A stretch of DNA of 6,292 nt, from contig JAAZCB010000865.1 in the NCBI GenBank assembly GCA_012513545.1, positions 1 to 6,292 of the forward strand. The letters are read 5' to 3'. Of this stretch, positions 6,180 to 6,292 are shown piece after piece. Below the pieces are notes generated by a model, which saw nothing but the letters and a program-made list of their open reading frames with translations, was not told where the DNA came from and did no database searches. A program made the position numbers and the translations under genes. Source of the stretch: Clostridiaceae bacterium. Lineage in GTDB: Bacteria > Bacillota_A > Clostridia > Acetivibrionales > Acetivibrionaceae. Each line of letters begins with the position of its first letter. Position 1 is the stretch's first letter.

Positions 6180-6184
6180 TCCTT
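6180..6184 (-). promoter_or_regulatory. ispF ribosome binding site, ambiguous start
   Basis: On the minus strand AAGGA (within TAAAAAAAGGA) ends directly at the ATG at 6179, leaving no spacer. It is 9 nt before an in-frame TTG at 6170-6168. The TTG gives the protein start MKVGIGQDSHRF, which matches the usual IspF beginning, so TTG may be the true initiator. Confidence 0.5.
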
Positions 6185-6207
6185 TTTTTATTATGTATAG
6201 AAATTAT

Positions 6208-6237
6208 ATTATCCCATAAATAAATCCAAGTAAACAA
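6208..6237 (-). promoter_or_regulatory. Probable sigma-A promoter for ispF
   Basis: On the minus strand, -35 TTGTTT (6237-6232) is followed by an 18-nt spacer and -10 GATAAT (6213-6208) with an upstream TGG, making an extended -10. Transcription would start near 6201, giving a short leader of about 20 nt and showing that ispF is transcribed independently of ispD. Confidence 0.6.
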
Positions 6238-6292
6238 TATAATATTATTATTTTAGTGTTGAAACTTTTTCAATTCTGACGTAGTCTATATA

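Overview
The window looks like chromosomal DNA from a low-GC Gram-positive anaerobe of the class Clostridia, near the Ruminiclostridium/Acetivibrio (cellulolytic clostridia) group. This rests on the AT-rich composition, heavy use of AGG/AGA and ATA codons, GGAGG-type ribosome binding sites, sigma-A-like promoters, and the families present (ROK glucokinase, CarD, MEP-pathway enzymes, NatAB). The species assignment is inference from composition and family resemblance. No transposase, CRISPR array, phage gene, tRNA or rRNA was found.

Layout. A ROK-family sugar kinase (glucokinase type) runs in from the left edge without its first residues. About 70 bp later comes truA (tRNA pseudouridine synthase). 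A gap of about 550 bp follows. Its first part holds a very short, coding-like ORF and a strong hairpin. Its second part is very AT-rich and holds two tandem consensus-like sigma-A promoters and a potentially structured leader of about 280 nt. These lead into carD (CdnL), a regulator that stabilises RNA polymerase open complexes, which ends at a clear intrinsic terminator. After another gap of about 270 bp, ispD, natA and natB form a tight plus-strand operon with overlapping or coupled genes. ispF lies on the minus strand, convergent with natB, and has its own promoter near the right edge.

How the genes relate. IspD and IspF catalyse two steps of the methylerythritol phosphate (MEP) isoprenoid pathway and are often adjacent or fused. 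Here they are separated by a two-gene ABC-2 exporter and lie on opposite strands. The IspF resembles, from memory, the divergent form of Chlamydiae rather than the usual bacillary/clostridial type. NatA (ATPase) and NatB (membrane subunit) should form one exporter, possibly for sodium. CarD, truA and the kinase are housekeeping functions.

This is mostly an ordinary chromosomal region. The items most worth a second look are the atypical, relocated ispF, the tandem-promoter structured leader of carD, and the small ORF with hairpin after truA. I found no convincing new multi-gene system.
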